Positions 22,401-34,800 of a DNA stretch of 64,000 bases are shown piece after piece. Source of the DNA: Agelas oroides (taxonomy: Eukaryota; Porifera; Demospongiae; Agelasida; Agelasidae); the NCBI GenBank assembly GCA_949130485.1, contig OX422205.1, forward strand, positions 681,239 to 745,238. Reading direction: 5' to 3'. Positions within the stretch are counted from its first letter, which is position 1, and every line of letters starts with the position of its first letter. A model generated the notes under the pieces. That model made no database searches. It worked only from the letters and a program-made list of their open reading frames with translations, and was not told the origin of the DNA. A program made the translations under genes and the position numbers.

Positions 22401-24486
22401 TCTGCAACAGTGCTGTCATCTTGTCACCAGGTGTCAGTTCCACATCATAGTTGGCAGACCCCTCACTCTCTTCCTCCTTCCTAAAGACCTCAGCTAATAA
22501 CTGAGTATCGGAGGGCTTTGAGTCACTTTCAACAGCTGTCTCAGACGGCTTCACTTCAGGTTGTTGTTCTACAGGTGTCCTTACCCCATCCCCATCGTCT
22601 GCTTTTGAATCATCGCCCTCAGAAGTTCTCTCAGGGGGTGAATCAGACACACTGACTAGTCGTGTCCTGCTACTTCCTCCATCCAAATCAGAGGGCTTGT
22701 CCACACTGTCTGTGTTGTCAATAGCACTCTGCTTCCTTTCTCCCTCTCCATCTCTAAGAGCCTCTGGCCCGCTACTGTCTTGTACACCTGTTTCCACCTT
22801 GTGTGCCTCCTCAACTGTCAACTTGTGGACCTCACTAGAAGAGCTACTCATTGACACAGAATCCTTGCCCCCATCTAGGGACGACGCCTGGCTACTAACT
22901 GATAAAGAATCTGGGTCTCGTTTCTGTGACACTGTCTCTAATAAAACCCCACTAAATGAACTGTCAACCTTTGCTTGTCCAGGTCTCACCGCAAGTTTCT
23001 TCTTCTTCTTTGTTCCAGTTGGAGGCTGTTGTCTGCCAACATTCTGTTTCAGAGCGGGAGCCTGCGAGGAGCTAGGACCGAGAAATGTCGGGCTTTGTGG
23101 AGGAATAGGAGAGGGGACACTGTACCCTTTCTGTAAAAGTGAGTGTGGCTCACTAGGAAGAAAGCCTCGCTGTTTATTTTCCCTACTCTGCTGGGGCATG
23201 GAAAATGGAGTTTCTTTAGTAGCCATGTCAACTGGTGTATGAGACAGTGCTGTTGAATTATTAGTCACTGCAGGTTCATTTAGGAAAGAAAAGGAAGAGG
23301 ATGAATCTTCTTTTGACTTGTCTTCATTTGAGGCAGCTGTTTTTAATTCCTCTGTCTCCTGTATGAACCCAAATGGTGAATGAGGAGGTAGCCCAGGCTC
23401 ATCTTGTTCAGGCTCCACAGTACTACTCTGAAGAAACGAAAATGGCGACCCATCTTTGGATGTACCCGGTTCAGTAGCCATTAGTGACGCTGTGGTAGAT
23501 AAAAATGAAATTCCTTTACTAGTATTTCATGCATGTCATCTTGCTACAGCTGAAAATAGCAATTTGGGTATGAGGTCACGTGAATCTGAAGACAATAATT
23601 GGTTACCTGGGGGTCAAGTAGTCTCGTTCCCAGACCGCAGTTTTCGCGCCCGCTGGAAAAAAGGGTCTGGTGAACTGCCTATTCCATTTTCGTTCAAGTG
23701 CGCCGGAACGCTGGCGCATTGTTATTTTCTGATTTAATACTTGACGTCATCGAAGATTGCATTCCACATTGCGTGCCAACGATTTACCAGTGAAATGGAC
23801 GTTGATCGGGCAACCCTAGCTGCCGCGTATAGACTAGGCTATTATATCTTTTGAAAGGAGTACAAGTAGGCTGTCTTGGAGTTCGTTGTTTACTAGAGGG
23901 TTTTTGAATTCACAATCCAGCTGACGTGACGTCATGGTGGTTTCAAAACATTGGAACCAAAACGGTATAGGCAGTTCACCAGACTATTTTCCTGCTCGGC
24001 AAAAAGTAGTCTGGGCACGAGACTAGGGGTCAAGGTAGTTCAGGGATCAGGCTCTGGGTTTGATCCTCAGTGACTTCTACATTCCTCTACTTCATCTCAA
24101 ACCATCAAATAAAGTTTAGAAACAGTTACCCTCCATCCTACCTGATGCTCTCTTGAGGTAGGGTGAGTCACTGCCCTCCTTCTTTCGGACAGGGGCACTC
24201 AACTGTAGCCCCGTGAATATGGAGTCACCCATTTGCACTGCTTGTACGGGACCTTCCGGTTCTGAAGAGCTATCTCTCTGCTAGAAATAATGATAATATC
24301 TTGACAGTTTCGTTCCCAGACCCTCTGCATATGCGTCAAGCACATTTTCTAATTGATGCTCACCTCGAGTACTTGCTGTTCAGGCGTGTTATCTCTGTCG
24401 GTTCCCTCCTCAGCTGCTCCCCATGAAGGGGATTTTGAGGTATCGTTCGATCTCTTCTTCTTGAATCTCTGGAAAAAGTTAGACAT
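13452..24486 (-). CDS. Large coiled-coil protein with UVR-like and adaptor-ear-like motifs; family unknown
   Basis: Twenty phase-consistent exons (5' to 3'): 24486-24364, 24280-24142, 23489-22373, 21467-21389, 21220-21203, 21066-20997, 20438-20362, 19828-19739, 19673-19615, 19337-19287, 18870-18819, 18201-18127, 17641-17453, 16246-16026, 15559-15402, 15275-15087, 15015-14950, 14757-14705, 14519-14426, 13660-13452; 1042 aa. The start is basic (FFQRFKKKR). IFTGLQL lies near residues 62-68. Three aromatic peptides follow: SPFSFLQ (102-108), SPFGFIQ (125-131) and SSFSFLN (152-158), in a Ser/Pro/Glu-rich disordered region to about 459. From about 460 it is mostly coiled coil, with UVR-like motifs [13 protein letters not shown] (about 506-518) and [13 protein letters not shown] near the C-terminus. 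I do not recognise an orthologue. The short ear-like peptides suggest a trafficking accessory protein, which is inference. Exon 5 (18 nt) and the exon 17 acceptor are the weakest junctions. Confidence 0.8.
14056..14110. mobile_element. 55-bp hairpin MITE (TAGCCTCG family)
   Basis: Almost perfect hairpin, TAGCCTCGTACCCAGGCTCC against its complement ending CGAGGCTA. It is flanked by GGAATTGG on both sides (14048-14055 and 14111-14118). It lies in the last intron of the coiled-coil gene. Confidence 0.8.
14524..14633. repeat. (GT)n/(GC) microsatellite
   Basis: gtgtgcgtgtg-type run immediately upstream (minus-strand sense) of exon 19 of the coiled-coil gene. Confidence 0.9.
15588..15825. repeat. 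10-bp minisatellite (atagtaatct / gcagtaatct), about 23 copies
   Basis: Decamers alternate between two variants, often in a gcag-atag-atag pattern giving a higher-order 30-bp period. It lies in an intron of the coiled-coil gene just upstream of the exon 15 acceptor. Confidence 0.95.
16247..16717. repeat. 26-bp minisatellite carrying a splice acceptor, about 18 copies
   Basis: Units read gactagcagggggaggagga plus cagaga on the plus strand. On the gene's minus strand each unit is a C/T-rich tract followed by TGCTAG. The real acceptor of exon 14 (exon end at 16246) is the last TAG of this array, so every unit offers a potential upstream acceptor. Confidence 0.9.
16890..17105. repeat. Tandem repeat with agctcagtgcatgtgag unit
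   Basis: Four copies of gctcagtgcatgtgag plus ataaatgtc(a/t)ggtaaccaatcaa in an intron of the coiled-coil gene. A 30-bp poly-C run (about 17412-17443) lies nearby, downstream of the exon 13 donor. Confidence 0.85.
18185..18870. repeat. About 400-bp segmental duplication that includes part of exon 11
   Basis: The block gacacagggagggtgccagt...gaagcatgaaatgctccc...ggacaagttggaggttgac...ctgttatgattgtcagacct occurs twice (about 18214-18604 and 18613-18845). The distal copy ends in real exon 11 (18819-18870); the other ends in a truncated copy of the same exon with its donor (about 18567-18608). The first block also contains four copies of a roughly 48-bp unit (18280-18477). Confidence 0.85.
18875..19246. 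repeat. GAGGAGAGGA purine-rich minisatellite
   Basis: G/A-rich units ggagagggaaggggagagga in the intron between exons 10 and 11 of the coiled-coil gene. A second patch of the same sequence at 19362-19445 lies on the other side of exon 10, so the 51-nt exon sits between two related arrays. Confidence 0.85.
20180..20326. repeat. (GT)n/(GC) microsatellite
   Basis: gtgtgcgtgtg run in the intron between exons 7 and 8 of the coiled-coil gene. Confidence 0.9.
20449..20690. repeat. 30-bp minisatellite (cccccacaacacaacctgac)
   Basis: About eight units of ccccacaacacaacctgact plus cccacatca, adjoining exon 7 of the coiled-coil gene. Confidence 0.9.
21569..21891. mobile_element. 323-bp MITE with long TIRs and perfect 9-bp TSD
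   Basis: Terminal inverted repeats of about 75 bp: TAGTCTCGTGCCCCGCCCGC at one end and the complement CTAGTCTCGTCCCCAGACCC at the other. The shared inner arm is GAGAAACGGTCTGGTGAAC. The duplicate GTGCCAGTG flanks it exactly (21560-21568 and 21892-21900). A 9-bp duplication with long TIRs fits Mutator-like (MULE) elements. A degenerate relative seems to lie at about 49850-50085. Confidence 0.85.
21906..22355. repeat. 450-bp imperfect palindrome (foldback)
   Basis: Two arms of about 185 bp face each other: GAGGAGGTTGGAAGCTAGTA at the left and TACTAGCTTCCAACCTCCTC at the right, with the inner arm end GATGAAACTCACTCAGTGGA mirrored by TCCACTGAGTGAGTTTCGTC. The right edge lies about 17 bp from the donor of exon 3 of the coiled-coil gene and the left edge abuts the TSD of the MITE at 21569. 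Confidence 0.85.
23619..24025. mobile_element. 407-bp MITE with long TIRs and perfect 9-bp TSD
   Basis: Termini TAGTCTCGTTCCCAGACCGC and complement of AGTCTGGGCACGAGACTA, with inner arm GGGTCTGGTGAACTGCCTAT mirrored at 23966-23985. The duplicate GGGGTCAAG is present at 23610-23618 and 24026-24034. The interior carries a TGACGTCA octamer at about 23928. It lies in intron 2 of the coiled-coil gene and has no transposase frame. Confidence 0.85.
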
Positions 24487-27656
<3,170 letters not shown>

Positions 27657-28877
27657 TTTTTTTAACCATCAATAGTGTTAGTAAATTGAAAATTGTACTT
27701 TTTTTCCTACCTTATTTTAGATTTTGATTCTGTAAAATTCAGTGCTTCAAATCAAGAAACTGGCCTTCCTAATTTCAAAGTTGTGTGACAGCGATCGTAA
27801 CATACCTTATACCCATGCAACAGAGTCATGTTACACCCGCTCCTTTAGGGAGATGTGGTTTACTAATACATTGCATATACAATCATACCCCTAAACTCTG
27901 CGAGGGGTATTAGTTTTACTAACTCCTCCCTCTCCCCTACACGCACACAAGACATGGTGGTGTCGGGTCTTCCTGTCCGCAATGGTGAGCTGAGATAGCC
28001 TCCATGTCTCTTCGCACGTTGTACAAAAGCGCGCGCAATACTGTGGAATTCGGAACTTCGTGCGAATGACTAATTTTGCGCGACTTTGATTGGTCGATTT
28101 GTCCTGCAGCGCGGGACTACCGCGCGCTGCCGTTAACGCGCGCGTTGGGTTAGCTTTAGCTACGTAATCGAGAACGCAGCTTTGCTAAACACCAATCAGA
28201 TGCGCGGAAATCAAAGTTTTGCCGATTTGAATACACAACCAGCCACCTGAAATTAATTTACGGTAGAAAGCGCCAAAAGTCTGGTCTTCCGTGAATCTGA
28301 TTGGTTGCAGGCCTATGCACATGCGCAGTACACGTACGTACACATGACGTAATACAGTAACACGAAGCATGCATGGAGCAGCATCCATGTGCATCAGAAA
28401 TGTTATAGCAGCTCTGTTCCTTCTTTTGTTGCTCAATGAAATGTGAACAATGCATGTAGCAGGAGCTTGAGGAGTCACTCCACCTCTTCTGAGTGTTCTC
28501 TATTCAATGTGCCCAGGTCGTACACATGCTTACAGCTGACTAAATTTCTTTTTATTCTTGTGAAGTGCACTGGCAATACTCATTTCCAAAAAAGAAAATA
28601 ATTTTCATATCTACAATCAACACATTTCCACAGACGTGTAAGTTAAAATTCACACAAGAGCATGTGTTATGAGCAATGCATGCATGTAAAGAGTAGGAGC
28701 AAACTTATGACGGAGTTTTCTTTTTACCAGCACGCTTACAGCCTGCAGTCGTTAGAAAGCTAACCTTGGTACTGTTTTGACCCATACAAACTAATTTACC
28801 CTGGAAAAAAAATGAACGGAGAAAAAGAATGTCGTAAAAAGAAAGAATAAATTAATTCTTGAACTCCACATAAACTG
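27657..28877. other. Intergenic region between tubulin 2 and Par-6 (convergent)
   Basis: AT-rich 3' flanks of both genes plus a central GC-rich stretch around 28020-28160 with many CGCG motifs. No exon with homology was recognised, and the short frames at 28185-28478 show no family resemblance. A minus-strand AATAAA lies at 28551-28556. Confidence 0.6.
28551..28556 (-). terminator. Candidate polyadenylation signal for Par-6
   Basis: AATAAA on the minus strand, about 320 bp beyond the Par-6 stop codon. Assignment rests on sequence and distance only. Confidence 0.35.
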
Positions 28878-31800
28878 TTAGGATTCCAATACGCCAGGTA
28901 CTGAATGTCGCTTATTGTTGATTACATCATCAGTTCCTTTCTGTTTTGTAGGGCCATTACTTGTCCCATCCATGGATTCTGTCCAGCTGTCATGCTTCTT
29001 TGAGGTTGATGTATCTGAAGGTGCGCGCCTATGACCTTGAACCTGCGGATTAAGTGCTGGTGTTGTTTTACTTGCACTAACAGACGGTAAATCATTCTTT
29101 GAAGAGTTGACGGGTTTTGGTTGCATCAAGCTGCTACTGAGCGGTTGTTTCCCCTTCTTTGCTGCAAGTTGTGGTGCTGTTCTGGGCGTTGCTGGTGGCT
29201 GGCTTGCTGGTTTCACTGTGATAATCAAATTTTGGCTATTTGCAACCATCATATCTGTGACCTGGTCCAAACTCTTGCCTAATACTTCAATGCCATTTAC
29301 TTCTAAAATCTCGTCGTTCACAGCCAAAAGGCCGGTACTTTCAGCCAATCCACCAGGAACTAGTCTAGATATGAAGATTCCAGGAACCTTTTCAAGACCA
29401 TATGCTGTAACTCGGACACTTGTGCCATCTCGGATGTAGAATCCCAGAGGACGGTCCGATGAATGCTTGAGAAGTTTGACCCTCCTAACTGTGTCCGGGA
29501 GCATGTCTGCATCCACTATGGCGGACACTATTCTGAAGTCTGAAGGAGCACTGATGATGGTTGACGCTCGCTTTGTTTCTCCTTTTTTCTGTTTCTTTAA
29601 CCTTGCATTCATGTCTTCAAGCATCAGCTCTGGGTAGGGGGGTTGGGGGAGGGAGGGAGGGAGGGGGAGAAAAAAGAGGAACGAAAGGAGGAGAGTATCA
29701 GGTGAAGCCAAGTTTGGTGTCACTGCTGGACTAGGATCGAGATATCCCCTGCTTCAGATTCTAATTAATGCCAGCTTGCAGTTGCTTCTCAGTTAAGCTC
29801 CCACATAAATGGAAAGCAAGTCTTCTGTTGCCATTTGAAAACTTTGCCAACGTTCGACTGAATGCTTCAGGGTAACTGAAGGATTCAGTTGAAACATCGC
29901 GGCAATTTCTTGTTTGTTTTTTTATTTTCAAGTTGGTAACAGAAAACCTTCCATTAATGCCAGCTTAATTTATATTATGCAAACTAAACTAATGCCCACC
30001 TTTGTACCCTAATACAAGAGCGCATATGAACGGGCGGCTTGAGTAAGAGCGTGTAACTCAATAGAAGGCCGTAGTCCGGTCAAAATTATTGAACTGTACT
30101 AAAAATAGAACACCCAGTCACGTGCTTAGCAACAATGACTTCTGTTACGCAGCATGCGCAGTACGTGTTACTATTTTTAGTACTGGCGGTAAATTCCGAC
30201 CGGTTTCAAATTTTACGGAGTTACACGCTCTTACTCTAGCCGCCCGTTCTTATGCGCTCTTGGGATATTATAGCAGGGGGGTGCCTCACCTTGTTTCCGG
30301 TAGATGACTAATCTGATGAGCGGCATGGCAGTAGTGAAAGCCCTTTCGAGGTTTTCATCATTTGTAATGGGTAACAGGTCTCTGTTGCGGGGGTCTGTGT
30401 AGGATACTGTGAAGGGCATGTCTGATGGGAGGTGGTGTGACTCTTTCACCAGAGTGTAGAAATCATTAAACACTTTCATCTGTGTGCGGTCCACATGAAA
30501 CCGGCGAAACTCACACTCAAACTGTATGTGTGTGTGTTAGCCATATAGGTATAGGTGGTGTTGATGTATGAGGGAGAGAAGGGAGAAGAAAGATGGTGAA
30601 GTTCACAACTTTTCAGGCTCACAATCGTCTCACACTGGACTTGCCCAGTGTCAATAACCAAACTCAGCATGTGCATTGACATTTCTATCCACCATCATTT
30701 CAGATTCTAATTAATGCCAGCTTTCAGTTGCTTCTCATAAACAACCGTGGCTATGTGTATAGTGAGGGAGAACTGCAAGTGTGAGTATGTGTGTATGTGT
30801 GGGAGAACTGCGAGTGTGAGTATGTGTGTATGTGTGGGAGAGCTGTGAGTGTGAGTATGTGTGTATGTGTGGTGAAGCAAGTTAGACAGACAGCAAATTG
30901 GCCCTGGGATGTACGTACCAAGCACGATGCTCACATTGCCAACAAAGACCCCTTTGATGGCACCCAAGAACAATAGAGCCACGAAGACACATGAAAGCAG
31001 CAGCAATTGAAAGCCCATTACCACAACTTAGGGCCTCCTCTACAACACCTGAGGAACACTTAGGGCCTCCTCTCATCAGCCAAGCAACACTAGGGGAACC
31101 ACTTAAATATGCAACACGTCAGAAAATACAATGTACTAGGCAGACGTTTATCATCATGATTCGAGACTGAGCAAGCAGTGTCTGTCTTTGCAAGCGAGCA
31201 CTGAGCTGGCTGCTTAAAAGGATGATTTAGTAAGCTATGCTGTTGCACTGGTAGCTGGAAGTGAGGTATCTGACAGTTTGTGGAAGAGGCACTCGCTCTT
31301 GGGGTGGCTTATACCACAGACAATGTAGCCATCTGACAGGTACTCTGTACTATGGCTGAAGCAGTAGGAGAAAAGGAAGAAAGACATCACAAGCTTAAAA
31401 GTGGAGCCTGGGTATGTGGTTAATCCAAACATCACAGAAATCAGAAACAGCAAGTTTTACCAACTAGACAAAACCCATTATTTAATGCAATTATGCAAAG
31501 GTGTGTATATGTGCTTTGTAATAATAGGGGCAACCCATTGTTGTTATAGATTACATCATCATTACAGTATAGTTTTGTCTGATCATAACATTCTAATTAA
31601 GGATCACCTGACTCACTGAATCTCCCCACATATTACCCAAAGTTATCCTGGCTCTGTCATGCCATTTAACACAGACCAAACAATTCTTCAGGTGACATGC
31701 TCTGAGATCGTACTGGAGTCACAGACTCTACATACATGTACATGTATGTATAATACATGATTGTGGCAGTGCTGGATGGAAATCGAATCCTGCTTGTTTT

Positions 31801-34800
31801 TTTTGCGCATTTTTTGCTCATGTCACCACATTTGAAGTGAGCTTCCATTAAGGACAGGCTTATACACGTTCCGCAGATGCATGAACCTGATCAGATGCAT
31901 CTATGAAGCACATGTGAGCCCCGCCCATATTGCATGAACCTGATCAGATGCATCTATGAACCACATGTGAGCCCCGCCCATATTGCATGAACCTGATCAG
32001 ATGCATCTATGAACCACATGTGAGCCCCGCCCATATTGCATGAACCTGATCAGATGCATCTATGAAGCACATGTGAGCCCCGCCCATATCGCAAGTTCAG
32101 CAACACAGTACTTTGATTGTGGTGAATAAATATAAGACAGAGTAATGTTCGAAGTGCTGTAGCACAGAACTTCCGTGGCTCATAACGGAAGTTTTGTGCT
32201 ATGGCACCTCAAAGATAGAATCATGATCAAAATATGCAACAGAATAATGTTCAATTCCTACCCGGGACTGCCACATATGGCATCCTGTTCCTAGATCCCA
32301 CCCAAATGGAGAGGGACTGGTGCAGTAGAAGCAATTGTGGACTGCTACCTTCAGGCTGAAGTAGTCAAGGCCCCACCCAGCTTTCTGGTGTCGCAACTAC
32401 AAATGAATTCCTCACCAAACCTAGTTTAACAAAGCTCATGGAATTTGCTGATGAAATCCATTACACCTCTTTGCTCGGGTGTGGTCTGGGAACGAGACTA
32501 TAGTGTAGTGAGACCATGATCTACCACAGTGTAATGAGACCTCATGACTTGCTAATGAGCATCTGTGGGTGACACAGGCTGGCTCATGTAGCAATGTATG
32601 TGGGTAGGAATTACTGGAACGTGAGTGAGTGAGAAGGGATGGGGTGGGACTTTGGGAAGGGGGAGGGACTCACGATAGAAGAATCTGTGATATCAGGTTT
32701 TCCTGGAAGCCTAATGCTGGGATTGGATTTTAACAAATGTCAACCACTTATCCCTATATGTATTCCCACCCAATATTTGATCTTTATGGTGCTATGCATT
32801 ATGGATAATACAGTGTAGATATATCTCATAAACACCCTCTTCCCCCTCCCCCCACTCACTCACACTGTTATACAGTGACCCACTGTGCAAGAAACGTTTC
32901 TACCAATACAAGGCCTCATCAGGGTTGAGTAACCAGGAGATATGCACCAGTACTCTTCCAATGTGCAGATTGGTCTTGCCCCCTGAGAGCTGTACATGCA
33001 CACACTGTAAACTGATCGTGGTTCAAGGAGTAACTCCACTGGGAGTAGCATTGTCGTAGTAACAAATGATGCTTGCATTTCAGCGCTATAGAAACAACCC
33101 AAGTGTAAACAAATAACTACTTTGTGATACTGACCAATAAGAGAGCGGCATTCAGCTCCTAGACAGGAAGTGCTAGACCTAATATTGCTAGTGGTTAGTG
33201 ATTTTGACCAATCAGATAGCGGCATTCAGCTCCTAGACAGGAAGTGCTAGACCTAATATTGCTAGTGGTTAGTGATTTTGACCATTTACACACAAAGTTT
33301 CTGCTCCTCTCTCTGATAAAAAGAAAGAAGTAGGCAAAACTGGTAACCGTCTCTCATGAAACATGTCACTGTAAACAACTGGTAGCCGTCTCTCATGAAA
33401 CATGTCACTGTAAACAACTGGCAGCCGTCTCTCATGAAACATGTCACCGTAAACAACTGGTAACCGTCTCTCATGAAACATGTCACCGTAAACAACTGGT
33501 AGCCGTCTCTCATGAAACATGTCACCGTAAACAACTGGTGGCCGTCTCTCATGAAACATGTCACCGTAAACAACTGGTGGCCGTCTCTCATGAAACAGGT
33601 CACTGTAAACAACTGGTAGCCGTCTCTCATGAAACGTGTCACCGTAAACAACTGGTAGCCGTCTCTCATGAAACGTGTCACCGTAAACAACTGGTAGCCG
33701 TCTCTCATGAAACGTGTCACCGTAAACAACTGGTAGCCGTCTCTCATGAAACGTGTCACCGTAAACAACTGGTAACCGTCTCTCATGAAACATGTCACTG
33801 TAAACAGGATGTGTGTACATGTATGTGTGCTGTGTAGTCTATCCTGTGCCTGTGCCTCTGTGTGGTGTGTGTACCTGTGCGGTGTGTGTGTGCCTCTGTG
33901 TGGTGTGTGTGTGCCTCTGTGTGGTGTGTGTGTGCCTCTGTGTGTGTGTGATGTGTGTACCTGTGTGGTGTGTGTACCTGTGTGGTGTGTGTGTGCCTCT
34001 GTGTGGTGTGTGTACCTCTGTGTGGTGTGTGTGTGCCTCTGTGTGGTGTGTGTGTGCCTCTGTGTGGTGTGTGTCTCTGTGTGGTGTGTGTACCTCTGTG
34101 TGGTGTGTGTGTACCTCTGTGTGGTGTGTGTGCGCCTCTGTGTGGTGTGTGTGTGTGCCTCTGTGTGGTGTGTGTGTGCCTCTGTGTGGTGTGTGTGTGC
34201 CTCTGTGTGTGATGGTTCCCAGCAGTTAACCTTTGTCAATGACCCATTACATGAGACATTCATTTTGTTCTCAGGAGGACAAGCGAGGCAAACAACCCAG
34301 TTACACAGTGTAAATAGGTAAGGTTTCACAACATTAACTATCGTTACAACATCAAAGTGTGGGTACAAATTCTGCACGGGTTGTCCCCAAGGAGAGTTGA
34401 CAAAGTTTCAACAGAATTTTGAAAATTGGCACATTCTCTCTGTATGAAGTCGGATGTGTGGCATGACACAAGGCAAGCCTAGATGTCATGACACCATGCT
34501 GGAGATTTTACTCAATCAATGAACTAGCCTCATTCCCATGCTCTCCCTGCCTGGGAATGAGGCTAACCATCTTCTTGAAACAAGGCAAGCCTAGATGTTA
34601 TGCAAAGTCACCCACTGTGCAGGACTTGTTTCAGCCAATACCAGTCCTCATCAGCTGCATGACCGGGAGAATTAGACTGCTATCTCATGCAAGAAATCAG
34701 GTAGCTGGCCTTATCCACAAAGTGAGGTGTAACATCTCAACGATGTGCACAGTGCACAAGACAACGTTTCAGGGAGTGGTTTCGCCTTACCCCCACTCTC

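Noticed and set aside
22697..23242. 181-codon plus-strand frame
   Set aside because: Antisense shadow of the giant exon 3 of the coiled-coil gene, which has consistent splice junctions.
30707..31453. Hydrophobic minus-strand frames resembling signal peptides in Par-6 intron 1
   Set aside because: No homology, no coherent splice pairs, and partly formed by GT-rich repeat sequence.
33269..34377. Long frames of 180-360 codons on both strands
   Set aside because: They run through 39-bp and GT-rich tandem arrays and encode only the repeat units.
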